A stretch of 64,000 nt of DNA from Holtermannia corniformis (lineage: Eukaryota > Basidiomycota > Tremellomycetes > Holtermanniales). Shown here in pieces: positions 58,614-64,000 of the stretch; within the stretch, counting starts at the first letter, position 1; each line of letters starts with the position of its first letter. The DNA lies in the NCBI GenBank assembly GCA_001599935.1, contig BCIJ01000006.1, forward strand, positions 572,405 through 636,404, read 5' to 3'. Both the position numbers and the translations under genes were made by a program. Under the pieces are notes generated by a model, which ran no database searches, was not told the DNA's origin, and worked only from the letters and a program-made list of their open reading frames with translations.

Positions 58614-60104
58614 ATGGGCAGGCTAGCAGAGATCCAGAGAAAGGTCCTAGAGGTACACAGCACCGCCAGCACCACCGTCCCACAGCTCACACTACCCAGC
58701 AAATGATGGGCCCCGAAGCCATGGGCTACACCGTCGTAAACGTCGACTGGTGGTCCGAAAAGGTCTGCCGCAACTTTCTCTTCGGCACATGCCCGCACTT
58801 GATCTTTACCAACACGGTGCGTCTATTCTAGTCCGGCGCTGTTGTTGCTGGCCGGATCCAGCAGCAGCAGCGTACGACCTATCAGACGACTGACCACGCA
58901 GAAAATGGACCTCGGACCGTGCCCAAAGACGCACAGCGACCGCGTCCTGACCCAGTTCAAAGCCGCGCGCGATGCCAACCCGACCGACCCCCGGTTCAGC
59001 CAGTACGAGCAAGAGCACCAAAACGCAATCTACAGCTTTGTCGACGAGTGCGATCGCAAGATCCGCATGTCGCAGCGCAGGCTGGAAAAGACGCCAGAGG
59101 AGAATAAGAAGACGGTCGATTTGATGAAGGAGGTCGGAGAGATTGAGCTTGCGATTCAGGGTGGTACAGAAGAGATTGAGCAGCTTGGTGCGTGGCCTGG
59201 GATGAGATTGAGTGGGACAGGACTGATGAGATTAGGCGAGGCTGGAAAGGTCGACGAGTCGATGGCGAAACTGGCCGCCGTCGATGCGCTCAAGACGCTC
59301 AAGCAGGAAAAAGAGGTCAGTCGCACTCGGTGTCAAGACACCGTCTACAGCTAACAACCCCAGCGCGAGCTCCAGAACCTGACAGAAACAGCCGGTGCAT
59401 CAGGCCATCAAAAACTGCGCGTCTGTGAAACCTGTGGCGCCTACCTGTCCATCCTCGATTCCGACCGTCGTCTAGCTGATCACTTTGGCGGCAAGGTCCG
59501 TGCCGGAGGGCCTCTCAGCAGTGCCATGCTGACAGTGTCTCACCCACAGATGCACTTGGGCTACCACGAGCTCCGCAAGCTGCTCGAGAAATTCCAAGAA
59601 GACCGACTCGCGGCGCGCAACGCCCCGCCGCCTCAACAACAGCCTCAACCACCGAGGCAGAACATGCCTCCCGTCCCACCGTTCAACGCACCGACAGGGC
59701 CCGCCCCTCACACGCCACTAGACCACCCGCGTGTCCCGCCAGCGGAAGAACTACCGCACGTCGGGCACGGAATCAAGAGTGAGCGCGAGGCGGGCGAACT
59801 TGTCGAGGACCTGCATGGGAAACGGGATGATCGGCGTTCAGACAGGGATAGGGACAGGGATAGGTACGAGGGGTCAGTCCGCGATCTAGCGTGAGCTGAT
59901 AGTCTACGATAGCCGGAGTAGCAGACACGATGAGAGGGAGCGCGAGCACCGTAGTGATCGTGAACGATCAGACAGAGACAGGCATCGGTACAGGGACGAC
60001 AGGCATCGGGACCGGTCAGTACCTCGTCAGCCCGGTCTGATGAAAACGACACTGAATCCTGTAGGAGAGACTCGAGATCAAAGAGTCCGTCCAGGCGTCG
60101 ATGA
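58614..60104 (+). CDS. LUC7: U1 snRNP-associated splicing factor Luc7
   Basis: Luc7 stabilises U1 snRNP at 5' splice sites. The first exon encodes MGRLAEIQRKVLE. The next gives QMMGPEAMGYTVVNVDWWSEKVCRNFLFGTCPHLIFTNT, and then MDLGPCPKTHSDRVL completes the first (CCCH) zinc finger. A long coiled coil follows (SQYEQEHQNAIYSFVDECDRKIRMSQRRLEKTPEE), then the second finger LRVCETCGAYLSILDSDRRLADHFGGK-MHLGYHELRKLL. The tail is Pro-rich and then RS/RD-rich (RDDRRSDRDRDRDRY), ending SRSKSPSRRR. Small exons make the tail's exact junctions uncertain. In an organism with nearly all genes split by short introns this factor will be essential. Confidence 0.93.
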
Positions 60105-60740
60105 GAGTTTTGGGCGTGGCGGTAGTGGGCATACGGTAGCGAGCTGCATCGCATGCATGTAGATACAATGGCAAATGGCAGGGCTATGTGAGGGTCCTGT
60201 CTAGGAAGGACAGTGACCACGAGCCGGGGGCGACGATCGGACGGATCGGTGCGACGGGGCGAAGCTCCAAGATTGCTGAGGCGAGAGACGGGGTTTTGCA
60301 GAGTGCAAATGGGGTTTCACGTATGATATCCGGACTATGGAAGAAACTACCCACAGCACGCGTGGCTCTAAGCCGGCGCGCAGCCCTCATCTGCACAGAT
60401 TGTGGCACGCCAAGCCGAGCCGAGTCACGTGCTACGACCATAGTGTGACAGGCTACGCGGGGCACAGCTCGGCAGCAGAAGCCTCACTGTTCGAGGCAAC
60501 AGTCTGACTGTATGTAGTGCAGGGTGGGCGGTGATGATCAGCCGCGCGGGCAGGGCGTCGGCGTCGGCGTCCTTTTCTGAAAGAGGCGTGATAGCCGATG
60601 CTCGTCCACCGTCGCTTTGATGAAGGAACGTAAGAAGATGCATCAAGGCAATCCTACCAGGGACATGGTACTCGCGACATTTCGTGACTCTCTAAGATGG
60701 ACATGATGAACAACGATACGACTCTTGCTCGCAGTATGAC
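60105..60740. other. intergenic between convergent genes
   Basis: 636 bases. Frames on both strands (e.g. 60184-60465 minus, 60188-60448 plus) are mirror shadows without recognisable content. Presumably 3' untranslated regions. Confidence 0.4.
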
Positions 60741-61794
60741 TTAATCTTTCTTGTGCTTTGAGGGCAGCTTGTGCGTCGGCGGTAGAGCAGGTGTAGCGTG
60801 CAGCAACAGCGGCGTCTTGATCTCGATTGACGCGGGACTAGCGGTGCGGCAGCGAGCGATGGGTGAGCCAGGGACTTGGAACGCGCTGGGGAGATTTTCG
60901 GGGTCATCCATCTGTTCAACGTCAGCAAGCTAGGGCAGCGCACCCAACTTGTGCACGAACGATCTGCGCAAGCAGAGCTGGAAGCACGTGTAGCTCGTCC
61001 TGTTCATCCGTCACGTAGCATTCATAGTCGGTGTGGCAGTCCTTTGCCTTTGCCTTGGGACGCGCTGCAGCCATGACGTAGCCGTACGGCGAATAGGCGA
61101 GAAAGTAGGTCCACGAGTAAAGACCATGGGATCTGCAGGGCGTCAGTCGCGATGATAGCAAGGCGCTAAGACTGACTGGTTGCGCTGGGCGCCCAGCACC
61201 GCAAAGTATGCGAGCGTTCTGGCACCCTTCGGATACTTCAGAGAATCCCCAGCGATGACGTAGATCAAACGCCCATAGCCATCGGACACCCCTTGCCCGC
61301 CGATCAAGACGTTTCTTCGGTTGGCTTCCGACACCGAGTCAGTTTGGTTCTCACAAAGCACCATCTGCTGACCGTTGGGTGTTTGTCGCTTGATCACGAA
61401 ACCGATCTCGAGCTGGATGTCATCGGGTGTGGGAAGATAACCAGACGTTTGACAATAGAATCCAGCGTTGGCGTTGCGGCGGCAGTGATTCCCGAGATGT
61501 TGAATCATCGCGTAACTCTCGTGCAATGCGCCTGAAGCCTTCCCATCTCAATCCGCGGCTCACAGCTCACAGCGCGCTTACAGGCAGTATGTAATTGTAT
61601 TGAAACTCATCTTGGTGTTTGATCTGCGCCTCGAACAAGGCCGTCGCTTTGGCGTACACGGCATCGTGGTCGCGAATCGCTTCCGGTGTAGCTGACCCCG
61701 GCCAAGCGATGGTAGCGAGCACCGGCGAAGTTTCGAGGGCTTTGAGAGCGGCTGCTACAGCACGAACACTCGGCTTGTAGTTCTCTGGGTTCAT
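60741..61794 (-). CDS. hypothetical protein, about 300 aa
   Basis: Four exons from ATG 61794 to TAA at 60741-60743. Exon 1 is helical (SVRAVAAALKALETSPVLATIAW...YAKATALFEAQIKHQDEFQYNYILP). Exon 2 continues LHESYAMIQHLGNHCRRNANAGFYC and LEIGFVIKRQTPNGQQMVLCENQTDSV...GYGRLIYVIAGDSLKYPKGARTLAYFAVLGAQRNQ. Exon 3 is HGLYSWTYFLAYSPYGYVMAAARPKAKAKDCHTDYECYVTDEQDELHVLPALLAQIVRAQ. The last begins MDDPENLPSAFQVPGSPI and ends basic, KLPSKHKKD. The protein is soluble. The middle looks like a folded beta-rich domain. I recognise no family. Confidence 0.65.
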
Positions 61795-62633
61795 TCTTGT
61801 CCCAACGTCTCACGAGAAAGAGCGAGTGAACGAACACAACGCATACGGCGCGTGTTGGACCTGGGGTTCGGTGTCTAGTGGAGTTAGGCGACGTGAGGGG
61901 TTAAGCGCCTCCCTTCTTGTGTCATGATCCGACCCGGATCAGGCCTCGCTCACCCCAATAACTGTCGAGCTGGGGAGGAAAAGGGATGCATCACTATCCT
62001 ACTGCACCGGCCGAGAAGAGGAGACAGCTAACCCCCCACGTCGCCTAGACTCCGCTCGACTCCTAACCCCCAGGGTTCAACAATAACAACCCTCGCCTAC
62101 CTAAAGAGGTAGAAGTGAGGGGCTGAAAAGTAGAGAAGAGCGAGATTAGCTTCTCTCGCGGCCTGGCTCATCCCATCTTGTACAAGGCACGAGGCTCCCA
62201 CGCTGCGCGAATGGTGTCAGAAGTTTCCATGTCGCCTTGGACGGCGCTCGCTGAGTCAGGTTGGCATGGTGGGATCATCAGCAAGGATCACGTAGCGTCT
62301 ATTTGGTTCCGATGGTCGGAGATGACCGAAGGTATGGAAGCCTGCTCAAGACGATGTGCAGTGCTCTCCTGCAGGCGGAAGCTCGGCGTACGGACCCGAA
62401 GAGTTCCTGCCGAGCTGCAGACCGGGCTAGGTCGGGCGCAGAGGCCGGGCATGACTTTCTGGAACGCGAGGCAGCACGCCATGCCGGTGATGAATGTGGC
62501 ATCGGACATCGCCTGGATCCAGTGCAGCACGACGGCATTGGCAACACTTAAGCTTAGCAATGGAGCTCGTGCGCGAGGTGATATAGGCAGCGGCTCGTTG
62601 GACTTCCTGGACAATAACTCCTGCACGAACAGA
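61795..62633. other. 839-base intergenic region with repeat element
   Basis: Contains the inverted-repeat element at 61873-62060 and an imperfect hairpin at about 62091-62120. A plus-strand frame beginning near 62178 runs into the dioxygenase gene, but its part before 62634 has no conserved features, so I treat it as upstream sequence. Confidence 0.4.
61873..62060. mobile_element. MITE-like element with 34-base terminal inverted repeats
   Basis: The left arm 61873-61906 and the reverse complement of 62027-62060 match at about 29 of 34 positions, including an uninterrupted core TAGGCGACGTG and GGGGTTA. The 120-base interior is non-coding. No target-site duplication is obvious, and no transposase is in the window, so it would be a non-autonomous or decayed element. 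Confidence 0.5.
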
Positions 62634-64000
62634 ATGGCACCCATCGCAACCGAATCCATCGCCCCGAACACGTTCCGCACCATTGTCAAGGACAATGGTA
62701 ATTTGCTTCCGCCCAAGCCGGCTCAGGAGCGTCTTCGCAAGGCCGGCATCGACTTTGAGAGTGAGTTCGAGATGATCTGGCTGTGAGAAAGTCTCTGACG
62801 GTTTGCCAGAGGGCTACCCTTACTACCCTCCCAAGCCCAAGTATGTGCAGGAGGTCGAGAACATCCGCAGCGACATTCGTGGCGGTCGGGAATATGTCGA
62901 CCCTGGTGAGTCGCCGAGCATGTCTGTGTCGGCGGCAGTTAAACCTTGTAGCGACTCGCGCCGATCCCGAGAAGAAGGCGCTGTTCGACGCCGCCAAGGA
63001 GGTGCGCGACTTGAACACCAACATTGGTGTGCGTGATCTATATATGGTCCATAGGATGAGCTGACCGGTCGCAGACCGAGATCATCGGCTTGCAGCTCAA
63101 GGATTTGACCGATCAGCAGCGCGACGAACTCGCTCTGCTCGTGCAGGAGCGCACCGTCGTCTGTCAGTGATCAGACCGTGTCCCGAACCACGAAACTCAT
63201 GTAGCGCAGTCTTCCGCGACCAGGACCTTTCGCCGCAAAAGCAACTCGAGATCGGTCTCTACCTTGGTGACGGCGAGGTAGAGCGCCACCCGCAGGCTGC
63301 GCAGGTGCCGATTGAGGGCGGTGGTATCACTTTGATCTGGAAGGCGGGCCGAAGAGAGCAGACCGAGTTCACGTACCGCCACCCGTACGCGGACGGGAGC
63401 TACGGCTGGCACACTGGTATGTGTGCAACGTGTCTAAATTGACGCTATGCTGACGTCGCGCCAGATCTTGTGCACGAGGGTGCGCAGTGTCTGGAGCATG
63501 ACTGATCGCAACGAGCTCACGCCATTACTCAGTCTACCCCCCTGGGTACACTCACTTGCACCAGGACACCGTGCCCGATGTTGGCGGTGACACGCTCTGG
63601 GCGTCTGGTCAGTCACATCGTGGGCTTTCGTCGCGCAAGCTGACCAGCACCAGGCATTGCGCTGTACGAGCGCTTCTCGCCCAAGTTCCGCGAGCTCATC
63701 TCGGGCCTCAAGTGCGCTTCCTTTTCTTGCATAGAGAAGACGCTGACACCCCTCAGTGGTATCTACCGATCAGCGCACGCGTACAAGGACCAGAACGACC
63801 CCGACGGAGCACCCAAGCACGTCTTGCGTGTCCACCCTCTTGTACGCACGCTCCCGACCGGCGTCCGCACCGTCTTCGCCAACCGGGCCATGACGGTCGG
63901 CATCGAGGGCCTGGACAAGCGCGAGGCAGACGCGATCTTGAACCACATCTTTGAGTGAGTCGGTGCTTGGAAAAGCCGGGTGATGCACGAGCTGATGCCC
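62634..64000 (+). CDS. TauD/JLP1-type 2-oxoglutarate dioxygenase (3' end outside window)
   Basis: Fe(II)/2-oxoglutarate-dependent dioxygenase of the sulfonate/taurine family, which releases sulfite from organosulfonates in sulfur starvation. The start MAPIATESIAPNTFRTIV is followed by YPYYPPKPKYVQEVENIRSDIRGGREY, LQLKDLTDQQRDELALLVQERTVVFFRDQDL, FTYRHPYADGSYGWHTD and LVHEVYPPGYTHLHQDTVPDVGGDTLWASG, then ALYERFSPKFRELISGL, GIYRSAHAYKDQND, HVLRVHPLVRT and FANRAMTVGIEGL. The HTD iron-binding motif spans an intron (donor at about 63417). The distal His and 2-oxoglutarate Arg lie past the last visible donor (about 63955). Exact substrate not known. Confidence 0.9.

Noticed and set aside
62178..62633. 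In-frame upstream extension of the dioxygenase gene
   Set aside because: The sequence before the ATG at 62634 has no family similarity, and the start at 62634 gives the usual N-terminus.
1..64000. tRNA genes, rRNA, CRISPR arrays, prophage or plasmid features
   Set aside because: I looked for B-box-like GGTTCRA and regular repeat-spacer arrays by eye and found none. A tRNAscan run would be needed to be certain. The intron-rich genes exclude a prokaryotic source.

Overview
The window is nuclear DNA from a fungus, almost certainly a basidiomycete. Genes are packed 50 to 1,500 bases apart on both strands. Nearly every gene is split by GT-AG introns of about 40-60 bases with CTGAC/CTAAC-like branch sites, and many junctions are confirmed because splicing restores conserved protein motifs. 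DASH subunit Dad4 points to fungi. A p67phox-like NoxR implies an NADPH oxidase, which many yeasts lack, so a filamentous or dimorphic life style is likely. I cannot name the species.

Layout. 1-950: two related chromodomain mini-genes, the first decayed by a one-base deletion. 1277-5029(-): a 1,152-residue fusion of a degenerate epimerase-like domain to an exostosin (GT47) domain. 5310-8642(-): glycogen branching enzyme. 8983-9484(+): Dph3. 9710-11070(-): inositol phosphorylceramide synthase Aur1. 11411-11784(+): Dad4. 12249-13584(+): Mob1. 13787-15398(+): nicotinate phosphoribosyltransferase. 15425-17492(-): arginyltransferase Ate1. 17869-18898(-): Arp2/3 subunit 3. 19111-20522(+): Gln-rich penta-EF-hand protein. 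21107-22706(-): DUF1479 protein. 23362-24932(-): G-alpha. 26160-28350(+): NoxR. 29126-36787(+): Bem2-like RhoGAP. 36962-38775(+): unknown Ser/Pro-rich protein. 38838-39498(-): Lsm4. 39707-40802(-): mitochondrial membrane protein. 41134-42089(-): RNF5-type RING ligase. 42850-43092 and 43479-43715(+): two tandem four-cysteine mini-proteins, the first interrupted by TAG. 43796-44873(-): DUF3605 protein. 45276-46763(+): Snf4. 47283-47931(-): unknown coiled-coil protein, probably frameshifted. 49436-51728(+): Hsp70. 52427-55620(+): CorA-type transporter. 55736-58435(-): Mic60 with a long Ala/Lys repeat insert. 58614-60104(+): Luc7. 60741-61794(-): unknown. 62634-64000(+): TauD/JLP1-type dioxygenase, cut by the window end.

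This is ordinary eukaryotic gene order, with no secondary-metabolite cluster or virus. Some neighbours share a theme: G-alpha and NoxR are divergent, and NoxR, the Bem2-like RhoGAP, Mob1 and Arp2/3 all serve polarised growth. The most unusual material is the tandem Cys4 pair (42.8-43.7 kb), the chromodomain pair (0-1 kb), the fusion glycosyltransferase with a dead-looking SDR half, a perfect inverted repeat with CACGTG cores inside an hsp70 intron, and two inverted-repeat elements resembling small transposon remnants.
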